Assembly: GCA_944800085.1 (NCBI GenBank)
Contig: CALYLO010000003.1
Coordinates: forward strand, 124,001-188,000
DNA length: 64,000 bases
Source of the DNA: Paenibacillus melissococcoides
Lineage (GTDB): Bacteria; Bacillota; Bacilli; Paenibacillales; Paenibacillaceae
Direction of reading: 5' to 3'
Within the stretch, counting starts at the first letter, position 1; each line of letters opens with the position of its first letter. A model generated the notes under the pieces. It did no database searches. It worked only from the letters and a program-made list of their open reading frames with translations, and had not been told where the DNA came from. This document shows, piece after piece, positions 8,819-18,200 of this stretch. Position numbers and translations under genes: made by a program.

Positions 8819-9109
8819 ATGAAAATATCCGATTTTCAAACGAAAGACGTTGTCAATATTGTAGACGGGAAAAAATTAGGGCAAGTTAGTGATGTCGAGC
8901 TGGATTTGAAGCAAGGGCGCATCGACGCGATCGTCGTGCCCAGCTACAGCAAGTTCCTCGGCTTCTTCGGCGGCGGCACCGAGCTGGTCATTCCGTGGCG
9001 GAATATTGTCAAAATCGGCGCCGATGTCGTGCTCGTCAAGATGGAAGAGGCCAAGGCCTCCCAGCGGGCGGAGGAATACGAGACAACGGTTATGCTTCCG
9101 AGACCGTAG
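8819..9109 (+). CDS. YlmC/YmxH family sporulation protein (PRC-barrel)
   Basis: A 96-residue protein that is essentially one PRC-barrel beta domain: MKISDFQTKDVVNIVDGKKLGQVSDVELD, then RIDAIVVPSYSKFLGFFGGG and a strand pair around VIPWRNIVKIGADVVLVKME. The family is widespread in spore formers and linked to sporulation; its biochemical role is not established. ATG at 8819 with GTGGGG upstream is chosen; an in-frame ATG at 8783 would add 12 residues not typical of the family. It heads the ylm string. Confidence 0.85.
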   Translation: MKISDFQTKDVVNIVDGKKLGQVSDVELDLKQGRIDAIVVPSYSKFLGFFGGGTELVIPWRNIVKIGADVVLVKMEEAKASQRAEEYETTVMLPRP

Positions 9110-9155
9110 GCTTCCGGCCGGAGTTTGTGGTACACTGGAGGTTGAGGTGAACGGT

Positions 9156-10007
9156 ATGGAACCTTTTGTACGACGTCTAGGCGAGAAGCCGGATGAACCG
9201 GGCGTGCTCGAATTGGCGGGCTGGATGGCCGACACGCCCGGGCTGGCGGCCGGGTTCACGACCCGGCTGGGCGGGGTGAGCCAGGGCTGCTTCGATTCGC
9301 TCAATTGCGCGCTTCATGTGCGCGATGCGGAGGAGGATGTCATCGCGAACCGCCGGCGAGTCGCCGAGGCTGCCGGCATTCCGTTCGAGAACTGGGTATG
9401 CGGAGAGCAGGTGCACGGCAATCGCGTGCACGCCGTTACCGAGGAAGACCGGGGCCGGGGCTGGTTCGACCGGGCCAGCGCGATTCAAGATGCGGACGCG
9501 CTCGTGACCGATGCGGAAGGAGTGATGCTGGCTTCCTTTTACGCCGATTTCGTGCCGCTTATTTTTCTGGATCCGGTGAAGCGGGTCGTGGCGTTGGCGC
9601 ATGCGGGCTGGAAGGGAACGGTAACCCGGATTGGCCCGGAGACGGTACATATAATGCAGGAGCGTTATCACAGTTCGATCGATCATATAAGAGCGGCCAT
9701 CGGACCTTCGATCGGTCCGTGCTGCTATGAGGTGGACAACCGGGTGCTGGAGCAGGTCCGGGCGGTATGGAACGAACAGGAAGGCGAAGCGGAGCGCCCT
9801 GTCATTCGATCTTCCAGGCCGGGACATGCATGGCTCGATTTGAGAGAATTGAATCGACAATTGTTGAAGCAAGCAGGAATTTTGCCAACAAATATCGAAT
9901 GTACTACTTTGTGCACCGGCTGCGATACCGGCATGTTTTTTTCCCACCGCAAGGAGGGGGGAGCAACTGGCCGCATGATGAGCTTTATTGGTTGGAAGAA
10001 GGGATGA
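9156..10007 (+). CDS. pgeF: Peptidoglycan editing factor PgeF (YfiH/YlmD, multicopper-oxidase-like laccase domain)
   Basis: Members of this family have a conserved Zn/Cu site and are reported to prevent mis-incorporation in peptidoglycan precursors; related proteins also act on purine nucleosides. Conserved metal-ligand motifs are seen: CGEQVHGNRVH, LAHAGWKGTV and SIGPCCYEV, with a C-terminal cysteine-rich CTTLCTGCDTGMFFSHR segment. ATG at 9156 has GAGGTGA at good spacing; GTG at 9147 is an alternative adding three residues. About 283 residues, normal length. The stop is four bases before the yggS start. Confidence 0.88.
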   Translation: MEPFVRRLGEKPDEPGVLELAGWMADTPGLAAGFTTRLGGVSQGCFDSLNCALHVRDAEEDVIANRRRVAEAAGIPFENWVCGEQVHGNRVHAVTEEDRGRGWFDRASAIQDADALVTDAEGVMLASFYADFVPLIFLDPVKRVVALAHAGWKGTVTRIGPETVHIMQERYHSSIDHIRAAIGPSIGPCCYEVDNRVLEQVRAVWNEQEGEAERPVIRSSRPGHAWLDLRELNRQLLKQAGILPTNIECTTLCTGCDTGMFFSHRKEGGATGRMMSFIGWKKG

Positions 10008-10011
10008 CGAC

Positions 10012-10698
10012 ATGACGCTGCAGCAGAGAATCGAAGCTGTGGAACGACGGATACAGGAAGCATGCGCCCGATCGGGGCGCAACCGGGAGGACGTCCGGAC
10101 GATCGCGGTGACCAAGTATGTGTCGCTGGATCGGACAGGAGAGGCGATTGCGGCCGGTTTGAAGGACGTCGGGGAGAACCGGTGGCAGGATGCGGAAGCG
10201 AAGTGGATGCGGTACGGCAATCAGACGACCTGGCATTTTATCGGAACGCTGCAGTCGAACAAGGCGAAGGACGTGGTCGGCAAGTTCGCATACATCCATT
10301 CGCTGGACCGCCTCTCTCTGGCGAAGGCGATAGAGAAGCGCGCTGCCGAATTGAATCAATTCGTCCGCTGCTTCATTCAGGTTAATATATCAGGAGAAGC
10401 TTCGAAGCAAGGGTTGCCGCCGCAGGACGTCGCGCCTTTCCTCGAAGAGTTGAAGGCATTCCCGCACATTCAGCCGATCGGGCTGATGACGATGGCCCCG
10501 TATGAAGCGGAGCCGGAGGAGACGAGACCGGTATTTCGCGGTCTGCGCCAATTGCGGGATGAATTGAACGGGACGCGGGCTGAACCTCTTGCCCATCTCT
10601 CGATGGGCATGTCGAACGACTTCGAGATCGCCATTGAGGAAGGAGCGACGTGGATTCGGCTTGGCTCCATTCTGGTAGGGAAAGAGAGGGATGAATGA
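10012..10698 (+). CDS. YggS/YlmE family pyridoxal phosphate homeostasis protein
   Basis: A 228-residue single-domain PLP-binding protein of the alanine racemase N-terminal (TIM-barrel) fold, without known catalytic activity, affecting vitamin B6 and amino-acid balance. The PLP lysine is in [32 protein letters not shown] and the phosphate-binding [24 protein letters not shown] motif are all conserved. ATG at 10012 is used. The stop overlaps the sepF start as ATGA, indicating translational coupling. Confidence 0.92.
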   Translation: MTLQQRIEAVERRIQEACARSGRNREDVRTIAVTKYVSLDRTGEAIAAGLKDVGENRWQDAEAKWMRYGNQTTWHFIGTLQSNKAKDVVGKFAYIHSLDRLSLAKAIEKRAAELNQFVRCFIQVNISGEASKQGLPPQDVAPFLEELKAFPHIQPIGLMTMAPYEAEPEETRPVFRGLRQLRDELNGTRAEPLAHLSMGMSNDFEIAIEEGATWIRLGSILVGKERDE

Positions 10699-11147
10699 TG
10701 GGCGTAATGAACCGTTTCATGAGTTTTCTCGGATTGCAGGAAGAGGAAGAAGTCATCGAACGAGAGCAGATCACCCATACGGATGACCAGGAGCTGGAAG
10801 CGCCTGCCTTCGATCAGCGCAAGGGCGCAAGAGGGTCCAACATCGTGAGCATCCATTCGCAGAAGGCTTCCAAGGTCGTCCTGTACGAGCCGCGATCCTA
10901 TGATGAAGCTCAGGAGATCGCCGATCATTTGCGTTCCCGGCGGTCTGTCATCATTAATCTGCAGCGCGTCCGCAATGATCAGGCGCTGCGCATCATTGAT
11001 TTCCTGAGCGGAACGGTGTATGCGCTGAGCGGCAACATTTCCAAGCTTGGAAGCAATATTTTTATCTGCACTCCGGACAATATCGAGATCCAAGGTTCGA
11101 TAACGGAGATGTTTGCGGAGGATTTCGAATACACACAAACGAGGTGA
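10695..11147 (+). CDS. sepF: Cell division protein SepF
   Basis: SepF binds membranes by an N-terminal amphipathic helix ([13 protein letters not shown]) and bundles FtsZ through its C-terminal domain, acting as an alternative FtsZ anchor. The 150-residue product has an acidic linker followed by the conserved core [28 protein letters not shown] and [19 protein letters not shown]. Candidate ATG starts are at 10695, 10698 and 10707; 10695 overlaps the yggS stop. Confidence 0.93.
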   Translation: MMGVMNRFMSFLGLQEEEEVIEREQITHTDDQELEAPAFDQRKGARGSNIVSIHSQKASKVVLYEPRSYDEAQEIADHLRSRRSVIINLQRVRNDQALRIIDFLSGTVYALSGNISKLGSNIFICTPDNIEIQGSITEMFAEDFEYTQTR

Positions 11148-11154
11148 CCTGCTG

Positions 11155-11427
11155 TTGCTGGAATATACGATTATTCAATATTTGGGCTATCTGTATGAAA
11201 TCTATACGTGGCTCATCATTATTTATGTGTTGATGTCCTGGCTCCCGAATGTCCGCGAGAGCTTTGTCGGCGAGATTTTGGGCAAGATCGTCGAACCGTA
11301 TTTGAGCCTGTTCCGGCGCATTATTCCGCCGATTGGCGGCATGCTCGATATTTCCCCGATCATCGCCCTTTTCGCGCTCCGCTTCGTGTATATGGGACTG
11401 GTCGCTGTCGTGCAGTACCTGTTCTAG
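11155..11427 (+). CDS. YggT/YlmG family membrane protein
   Basis: A 90-residue integral membrane protein with two hydrophobic segments (YLYEIYTWLIIIYVLMSWLP and the C-terminal DISPIIALFALRFVYMG). The signature between them, EPYLSLFRRIIPPIGGMLDISP, is typical of the family. Precise function unknown; linked to division and nucleoid distribution in some lineages. The start is TTG at 11155 after CGAGGTGACC, close behind sepF. Confidence 0.88.
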   Translation: MLEYTIIQYLGYLYEIYTWLIIIYVLMSWLPNVRESFVGEILGKIVEPYLSLFRRIIPPIGGMLDISPIIALFALRFVYMGLVAVVQYLF

Positions 11428-11476
11428 ACATGATGATGCGCTCGGCACAGGAGAATGGCAGAAGGCGGAATGAGGA

Positions 11477-12265
11477 ATGAAGGGTAACGAGAAGCTGTAT
11501 GTCCACTTCCATCCGGACGAGCGGGAGTTCGTCGATCGCGCGTGGGAGTGGGTACGGCGCGCGTCCGAAGGACATGAGATAAAGCGGACGGACTTTCTGG
11601 ATCCGAGACAGGCTTATATTACGGCGACGCTGGTTAACCGGAGCCGGGATGTACAGCTCCGGCTGGACGGCGGCTCCGAGCGGGCAGAGCGCAAGCGGGC
11701 CTTGATCGCGCCCGACTATGTCTATGCCGAAGGGGAAGATATGGGAATCTCCGTACTCCAGATCACCTCACCCGACCGGAAGTGGGACGAGCTGGAGCAT
11801 GGTGATTTTCTTGGCGCGCTCCTTGGCTTGGGCATCAAGCGGGAGAAGATTGGGGATATTCATGTCTCCTCCGATCGTTGCCATGTCCTGGTAACGGAGG
11901 AGATGGCGCCGTTCATCAATACGCATCTGCGCCAGGTTCACCGGGTGATCGTCTTGACGGATATCCTTCCTCTGTCTGATTTGCGAGCGGCGCACGCGGA
12001 GATGAAGACGGCGAAGCTGAGCGTCGCTTCTTTGCGCCTGGACGGAATTGCTAGCGACGTGTTCCGCTTGAGCCGCACGAAGATCGTGGCGCCCATTAAG
12101 GCGGGCCGCTGCAAAGTGAATTGGAAGGTGGAAGAGAACCCTTCCGCCCCGCTTCAAGCGGGCGACGTCGTCTCCTTGCAGGGCTTCGGCCGGTTCAAGG
12201 TGATCGATGTGGAAGGGTTGACGAAGAAGGGCCGCTATTGGGTTACGGTCGGGACGTTCACCTGA
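11477..12265 (+). CDS. YlmH family RNA-binding protein (S4 domain)
   Basis: A 262-residue protein with an N-terminal region typical of YlmH (HFHPDEREFVDRAWEWVRRA) and a C-terminal S4 RNA-binding domain of about 65 residues (KLSVASLRLDGIASDVFRLS onward, with LQAGDVVSLQGFGRFKV). YlmH proteins have been tied to rescue of stalled ribosomal subunits carrying peptidyl-tRNA. ATG at 11477 follows a weak GGAATGAGGA. It lies just upstream of divIVA, as in B. subtilis. Confidence 0.9.
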   Translation: MKGNEKLYVHFHPDEREFVDRAWEWVRRASEGHEIKRTDFLDPRQAYITATLVNRSRDVQLRLDGGSERAERKRALIAPDYVYAEGEDMGISVLQITSPDRKWDELEHGDFLGALLGLGIKREKIGDIHVSSDRCHVLVTEEMAPFINTHLRQVHRVIVLTDILPLSDLRAAHAEMKTAKLSVASLRLDGIASDVFRLSRTKIVAPIKAGRCKVNWKVEENPSAPLQAGDVVSLQGFGRFKVIDVEGLTKKGRYWVTVGTFT

Positions 12266-12360
12266 TGATCTTGCGGCACGCTTGTGCAGGAATTTTGGCA
12301 AGGGATGTCGAATTGCATATTAATCGCTGCAAGGCTTGTAATTATTAGGAGGTGCACAGC

Positions 12361-12852
12361 ATGCCATTGACACCGCTCGATATACATAACAAGGAATTTA
12401 GCCGCAAGCTGCGCGGTTACGATGAAGATGAGGTAAATGAATTTCTCGATCAGATTATTAAAGATTTCGAAGCGCTTATCCGGGAGAACAAGGAACTGCA
12501 GAACCATGCGCTCAATCTGCAGGAGAAGCTGGATCACTTCGCCAACCTGGAGGAGACGCTCAGCAAGACGATCATTGTCGCTCAGGAAGCGGCCGATGAA
12601 GTGAAGAACAACGCGAAGAAGGAAGCTCAGCTTATCCTGAAGGAAGCGGAGAAGAATGCCGATCGCATTATCAACGATTCGCTGGCCAAATCGCGGAAGG
12701 TCGCAATCGAGATCGAGGAGCTGAAGAAGCAGGCTTCCATCTACCGCACGCGCTTCCGCACGCTGGTCGAAGCGCAGCTCGAGCTGCTGAGCCAGGACGG
12801 CTGGGACGGACTGGAACACGCGGAACGGACCGAAGTGAAGGAGCTCTATTGA
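12361..12852 (+). CDS. divIVA: Cell division initiation/polar scaffold protein DivIVA
   Basis: A coiled-coil scaffold that recognises negatively curved membrane at septa and poles. The first ~55 residues (MPLTPLDIHNKEFSRKLRGY, DEDEVNEFLDQII) are the lipid-binding domain; a long heptad-rich coiled coil follows to residue ~140. The product has 163 residues, the usual Bacillus-like size. ATG at 12361 is eight bases after AGGAGG. It closes the ylm string. Confidence 0.96.
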   Translation: MPLTPLDIHNKEFSRKLRGYDEDEVNEFLDQIIKDFEALIRENKELQNHALNLQEKLDHFANLEETLSKTIIVAQEAADEVKNNAKKEAQLILKEAEKNADRIINDSLAKSRKVAIEIEELKKQASIYRTRFRTLVEAQLELLSQDGWDGLEHAERTEVKELY

Positions 12853-12869
12853 GCGTCTGCCCAAATCGT

Positions 12870-12898
12870 TTGACATTTCGCCCAAAACGCGATATAAC
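12870..12898 (+). promoter_or_regulatory. Sigma-A promoter for the ileS T-box transcript
   Basis: TTGACA (12870-12875), 17-base spacer, TATAAC (12893-12898): near-consensus. The transcript would begin about 12905 and enter the T-box leader. Confidence 0.8.
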
Positions 12899-12969
12899 TA
12901 TGTATTATTCGATACGTTATATGTTCGATACGGCCCGGGCCGATTTCCGGCCGCATCGTATATCTCATA

Positions 12970-13255
12970 TTCAATGACGGGAACGCGCCGTCACGACTGT
13001 TGTTCGACCAGAGAATCGGGATGGGTGGGAACCGATGAACACAACGTGACCGGACATCATCCCGGAGAAGGCAAGCCGAGAACCCGGCGGTGCGCGGCAT
13101 CGCGGCGGAGTTAAGCTTGTCCGGCAGCCGGCCGTTATCCGGGAGCGCCAGCAGCCTGCTGCGCGCACAGAGTGCCATTGCGCCCGATTCAGGGGCGGTA
13201 ATGGAACAAGGGTGGTAACGCGAGAGACCTCGTCCCTTTTGGGATGAGGTTTTTT
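12970..13255 (+). promoter_or_regulatory. T-box riboswitch, isoleucine specifier, upstream of ileS
   Basis: The leader senses uncharged tRNA-Ile and allows read-through. In Stem I, CGGG (12978-12981) pairs with CCCG (13061-13064) and CCG (12988-12990) with CGG, leaving an internal loop whose right side reads ACATCAT. The ATC at 13056-13058, followed by A, fits an isoleucine specifier. TCACG/CGTGA closes the next helix, and the apical AGAGAATCGG..GGTGGGAACCGAT part resembles the AG-bulge/distal loop region. The T-box core AAGGGTGGTAACGCG is at 13208-13222, just before the terminator at 13228-13255. ileS as the downstream gene agrees with the specifier. Confidence 0.9.
13228..13255 (+). terminator. 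T-box regulated intrinsic terminator
   Basis: CCTCGTCCC (13228-13236), loop TTTT, GGGATGAGG (13241-13249), then six T. The left arm is the part that the T-box sequence would compete for in the antiterminator. Confidence 0.9.
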
Positions 13256-13261
13256 ATGTTG

Positions 13262-15214
13262 GCGCGCCTAGCCAAGCTAGGCACAACTAGCCGGTGTGAG
13301 TCCGGTCGAGGTAAGAGCCAAGTCGCCTCGTAGCTGACAGGCAACTGGTGGAGAGACCCTAAGGTTGAAGCCCTGTGACAAAGTAACTCTCAAGAGAGTG
13401 CGAGCAAATCAGCAGGCCGTAACATGAAGTGAATCCTGCCGCATCGTCAAAAAGAACCTGCAAAGGACAAGAGAGAGCCGAGCCTCGGAACATTGGGCGA
13501 AGGCCATGGAACGCGTGAAGCTCTTGGAAATGCAGCGCGGAAGAACTCTCCGGTGTATGGGGAACGGCATGTTGAGAAAGTTGTGTCTGGAACTGGGGAA
13601 ACCCTACCTCGCACGGCAACGCCGTAAAGAGCGACCCTATAAGCCCGAAAGGTGAAGTGGCGAGCTGCGAGAAGGGTGGCGGAGGGGGTTGTAGTACCCG
13701 TGAAGCAAGGACAACATAACCTTGTGGAGGAAAGAGCCCCTGCTTTGTTCACGTACTGGAGGAGGTAAGAGTCAGTGAATGCCCAAAAGGCTAACTACGC
13801 CAAAGTAAAAGCTCAACAACTCCAAAACGTACTATATCTAGCGGCCAAGGAAAATCCGAGGCGGCGATTTCATGCGCTGTACGACAAGGTACACCGCGGC
13901 GACATTCTTTGGGAAGCATGGAAACGGGTCAAGGCGAAGGGCGGAAGCGGTGGAGTAGATGGCATAACCATCGACCACATCGTCAAAGAGTTCGGGGAAG
14001 AGCGATTTGTCGATGAAATCCAAGGTAAGCTGAGGAACGGAAAATACCATCCACAGCCTGCAAGACGGAAAGAGATACCCAAACCGGACGGCAAGATGCG
14101 CCCGCTTGGTATCCCTGTCATCCGAGATAGGGTCGTTCAAATGGCGACCAAGATGGTTATAGAACCGATCTTCGAAGCGGATTTCAAGGATTGCTCCTAC
14201 GGATTCCGGCCCAAGCGAAGCCAGCATGATGCAATCCGGCATATCCGCCGAGCAGTAAAGAAAGGCGTATACTGGGTCGTCGACATCGATATCACCGGAT
14301 ATTTTGACAATATCCCGCACGAGAAACTGATGCGACTGGTGGAACAGAGAATTAGTGATCGACGAGTGTTACAACTCATCCGCAAGTGGCTCAAGGCAGG
14401 ATTCGTGAAAGATGATCAGTTTCATGAAACCGACCTCGGGAGCCCGCAAGGCGGAGTCATAAGTCCGCTCTTGGCAAATATCTACTTGAACTATCTGGAT
14501 ACCATCTGGGAGAAGAAGTTTGCGGAAGCAGGAACACTGGTGCGTTATGCCGATGATCTGGTCATCCTGTGCAAAACCAAAGAACAAGCTCTGAGGGCGA
14601 TTGATGTCCTCAAAGCGGTATTTGGAAAGCTGGAACTTGAAATGAACAAGACGAAGTCCAAACTTGTTAACCTCTGGGGAGACAAAGAAGGCTTCGACTT
14701 TCTGGGGATGCATCACCGGAAAATACCGAGGATGATGAAAAGGAACAAGGAAGTTCATGTTCTTCGCAGTTACCCGTCAAAGAAGGCGATGAAGAACATG
14801 AAGCAAAAGGTAAAGGAAGCAACAGAACCGCGCAATCGTCTATTCTGGACGATGAACCGGATGGTAGATGAACTCAACCCGAAGATACAGGGATGGAGGA
14901 ACTACTATGGTATAGACTCCTTTACTGACCAGTACCTGAACAAAATCGATTGGTACATCCGTAAGCGTCTCACCCTGTTCTGGAACAAGAAACGTAGCCG
15001 TCGTAACAAACACAGCAATTCCCGGCAAGCAGCCATTGCTGCACAACTTGCGGGATTAAAGAAACTCGCCAGCTAAGGGAAGTACCGTAATGCCGGAGGA
15101 AGAAGAGCATCGGAAAGCCGTATGAGGGAAAACCTCACGTACGGTTTGATGAAGGGGGAACTGAAAAAGTAAAGAAGAGGGTTTTCGCCCTCCAATGAAA
15201 TTTCAGTTCTCTAC
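13262..15214 (+). mobile_element. Group II intron inserted between the ileS T-box terminator and ileS
   Basis: A roughly 1.95-kb retroelement with both ribozyme parts and an intron-encoded protein. The 5' end is placed near 13262 (GCGCG, then a 7-bp hairpin GCCTAGC/GCTAGGC); GTGTG at 13294 is an alternative. The 3' part has a domain V hairpin at about 15113-15147 (AGCCGTATGAGG, tetraloop, CCTCACGTACGGTTT). A domain VI helix follows, with GAACTGAAA near 15158 pairing TTTCAGTTC near 15201, and the likely 3' end is CTAC at 15211-15214. The protein gene lies in domain IV position. Exact ends are inferred and uncertain by several bases. Confidence 0.85.
13775..15076 (+). CDS. ltrA: Group II intron reverse transcriptase/maturase
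   Basis: A 433-residue intron-encoded protein needed for splicing (maturase) and retrohoming. Reverse transcriptase blocks run from about residue 45 to 310, with GFRPKRSQHDAI, SPQGGVISPLLANIYL and the catalytic YADD in LVRYADDLVIL; all are intact. A group II maturase X domain follows (DELNPKIQGWRNYYG). No HNH endonuclease domain is visible, so it is an endonuclease-lacking type; I do not assign the intron class. GTG at 13775 is eight bases after GGAGGAGGT. Its expression depends on read-through of the host T-box unless the intron has its own promoter. Confidence 0.92.
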   Translation: MNAQKANYAKVKAQQLQNVLYLAAKENPRRRFHALYDKVHRGDILWEAWKRVKAKGGSGGVDGITIDHIVKEFGEERFVDEIQGKLRNGKYHPQPARRKEIPKPDGKMRPLGIPVIRDRVVQMATKMVIEPIFEADFKDCSYGFRPKRSQHDAIRHIRRAVKKGVYWVVDIDITGYFDNIPHEKLMRLVEQRISDRRVLQLIRKWLKAGFVKDDQFHETDLGSPQGGVISPLLANIYLNYLDTIWEKKFAEAGTLVRYADDLVILCKTKEQALRAIDVLKAVFGKLELEMNKTKSKLVNLWGDKEGFDFLGMHHRKIPRMMKRNKEVHVLRSYPSKKAMKNMKQKVKEATEPRNRLFWTMNRMVDELNPKIQGWRNYYGIDSFTDQYLNKIDWYIRKRLTLFWNKKRSRRNKHSNSRQAAIAAQLAGLKKLAS

Positions 15215-15257
15215 TCTACAATCCGAGATGCATTTGCATGAGAAAGGAAGAGGAAGC

Positions 15258-18200
15258 GTGAAAAAAGTAGATGTAAAAGAGCGGGCCCGCGAGCGGGAGC
15301 TGCGGGTGCTGCAGAGATGGAATGAACAGAATACGTTCCAGAAATCGATCGAACAGCGCGAAGGCAAGCCGAACTATGTGTTCTATGAAGGACCGCCGAC
15401 GGCGAATGGAGCGCCGCATATCGGGCATATGCTGGGCCGGGTTATCAAGGACTTCGTCGGCCGTTACAAGACGATGACCGGTTATCGCGTCCTCCGCAAA
15501 GCCGGCTGGGATACGCACGGCTTGCCTGTCGAGCTGGGCGTGGAGAAGCAGTTGGGGATCTCCGGCAAGCAGGAGATCGAGAACTATGGTGTCGAAAAAT
15601 TCGTCAAGAAATGCAAGGCCAGCGTCTTCGAGTATGAAAAGCAGTGGCGGGAGCTGACGGAAGCCATCGGCTATTGGACCAATATGGACGATCCGTATAT
15701 TACGCTGGATAATCGCTATATCGAAAGCGTATGGCATATTTTGTCCACGATTCACAACAAAGGCCTGCTGTATCGCGGCCATCGCGTCAGCCCGTACTGT
15801 CCGTGCTGCCAGACGACCCTCAGCTCGCATGAGGTGGCGCAAGGATATGAGACGGTCAAGGATCTGTCGGCCACCGTCAAGTTCAAGCTGAAGGACAGCG
15901 GGGAGTATGTGCTGGCCTGGACGACGACGCCATGGACGCTGCCGGCCCATGCGGCGCTGGCGATGAACCCGGACATGGATTATGTGCGGGCGCAGCAGGA
16001 GGACGGCGTCTATATCGTGGCCAAAAATCTCGTGGACGACGTCATGCAGGGCGAGTACACGATCCTGTCGGAGCATAAAGGGGCCGAATTTATCGGCAAG
16101 ACCTATGATGCGCCATTCACCTACATCAAGCCGGAGAAAGGCCATCTTATCGTCGCGGCCGGGTTCGTCACGGATGCGAGCGGAACCGGGATCGTCCATA
16201 TGGCGCCGGCGCACGGGGAAGACGACTACAAGAGCTGCCGCGACAACGGCATCAGCTTCGTCAGCGTCGTGGACACCCACGGGCGCTATACGCCGGAAGT
16301 GACCGACTTCGCGGGCCGCTTCGTCAAAGATTGCGATATTGACATCGTCAAGGCGCTGTCGGAGCAGAAGACGCTCTACAGCAAAGAAAAATACGAGCAC
16401 AGCTATCCGTTCTGCTGGCGCTGCAAATCGCCGCTGCTCTATTATGCGACGGAATCCTGGTTCATTAAGACGACAGCGGTTAAAGATCAATTAATTGAAA
16501 ATAACAGCAAGGTGGACTGGTATCCATCTCATATTCGCGAAGGCCGCTTCGGCAATTTCCTTGAAGATCTCGTCGATTGGAACATCAGCCGGAACCGCTA
16601 TTGGGGTACGCCGCTCAATGTATGGGTATGCTCCTCCTGTAAGGAAGAATATTCGCCTGGCAGCCGCCAAGATATGATCGCGCGCGCGGCCGGGCCTGTA
16701 TCGGAGGATATCGAGCTTCATAAGCCGTATGTCGACGAAGTGAAGCTGCGCTGCCCGCACTGCGAGCATGGCGTGATGGAGCGTACGCCGGAAGTCATCG
16801 ACGTATGGTTCGACAGCGGCTCCATGCCGTTTGCCCAATTCCATTATCCGTTCGGCAATGAACAGGCGTTCCGCGAGCAGTATCCGGCCGATATGATCAG
16901 CGAAGGGATCGACCAGACGCGCGGCTGGTTCTTCAGCCTGCTGGCCGTATCGACGCTGTTCACGGGTCAGGCCCCATACAAGGCCGTCATTGCGACAGGG
17001 CATATTTTGGATGAGAACGGCCAGAAAATGTCCAAATCGAAAGGCAATGTCATCGATCCGTGGGAAATTATTAATGAGTACGGCACGGATGCCTTCCGTT
17101 GGGCGCTCCTGTCGGACAGCGCGCCTTGGAACTCGAAGCGCTTCTCGAAGCAGATTGTCGCGGAAGCGAAGTCCAAGGTGATCGACACGCTTGTCAATAC
17201 GCATGCGTTCTATGTGCTCTATGCCAATATCGATCAGTACGATGCGCAAGCTTATGAAGAGCGCACATCCGCCAACAAGCTGGATCGCTGGATTCTGTCC
17301 CGGCTGCACTCGCTTATCGGGACGGTGACGAAGGGGCTGGAGGCGAACGACTTCCTGAATCCGGCCAGAGCGATTGAAGCTTATGTGGACGAGCTGAGCA
17401 ACTGGTACATCCGCCGTTCCCGCGACCGCTTCTGGGGCAGCGGCATGACCGACGACAAGCTGTCGGCTTACCAGACGCTGCGCAAGGTGCTCCTGACCTT
17501 GGCGAAGCTGGTGGCGCCTTATGCGCCGATGGTGGCCGACGATATCTACGTCAATCTGGGCGGGGAACGCGAGAGCGTGCACCTGGACGACTATCCGCGG
17601 GCAGACGCGTCGCTCATTGATACGGAGCTGGAGCAGGATATGGAGACGGCCCGCCAGATTGTCGAGCTGGCCCGCAACGTGCGCAACGAGACCGGAATCA
17701 AGACGAGACAGCCGCTCTCCGAGCTGATCATCTCCCTTGACCGCCCGTTCCATCTGGCGGACTATGAGGCTGTCATCCAGGACGAGATCAATGTGAAGCA
17801 GATTCGTCTGGAGACGAGCGACAGCGGATTTGTCGACTTCGTCTTGAAGCTGAACCTGAAGGTGGCGGGCAAGAAGTACGGCAAAAACGTTGGCCCGATG
17901 CAGAACGCCCTGAAGTCGATGCCGGCTGACGAGACGCGTCGCATCGTGGAGCAGGGACAGTGGACATTTACGGCAGCGGATGGCGAGGAATTGACCGTAA
18001 CGCGCGATGAGCTGCTCGTGGAGAAGCAGGCGAAGGCCGGCTTTGCATCGGCTTCGGGCTATCAGATGACGGTGGCGCTCAACACCGAGATTACGCCGGA
18101 GCTGGAGCAAGAAGGCTGGGTGCGGGAGGTCGTCCGCGGCATTCAGGATACGCGGAAGAAGCTGGATCTTCCGATTGAGAAGCGGGTCGATCTCGTCATT

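Noticed and set aside
15195..15257. ATG at 15195 as the ileS start
   Set aside because: It lies in the intron's domain VI helix; GTG at 15258 has a ribosome site and gives a normal IleRS N-terminus.
15216..18110. Two long minus-strand frames (424 and 539 codons) opposite ileS
   Set aside because: Antisense shadows caused by high GC content; no domain motifs, and IleRS on the plus strand is unambiguous.
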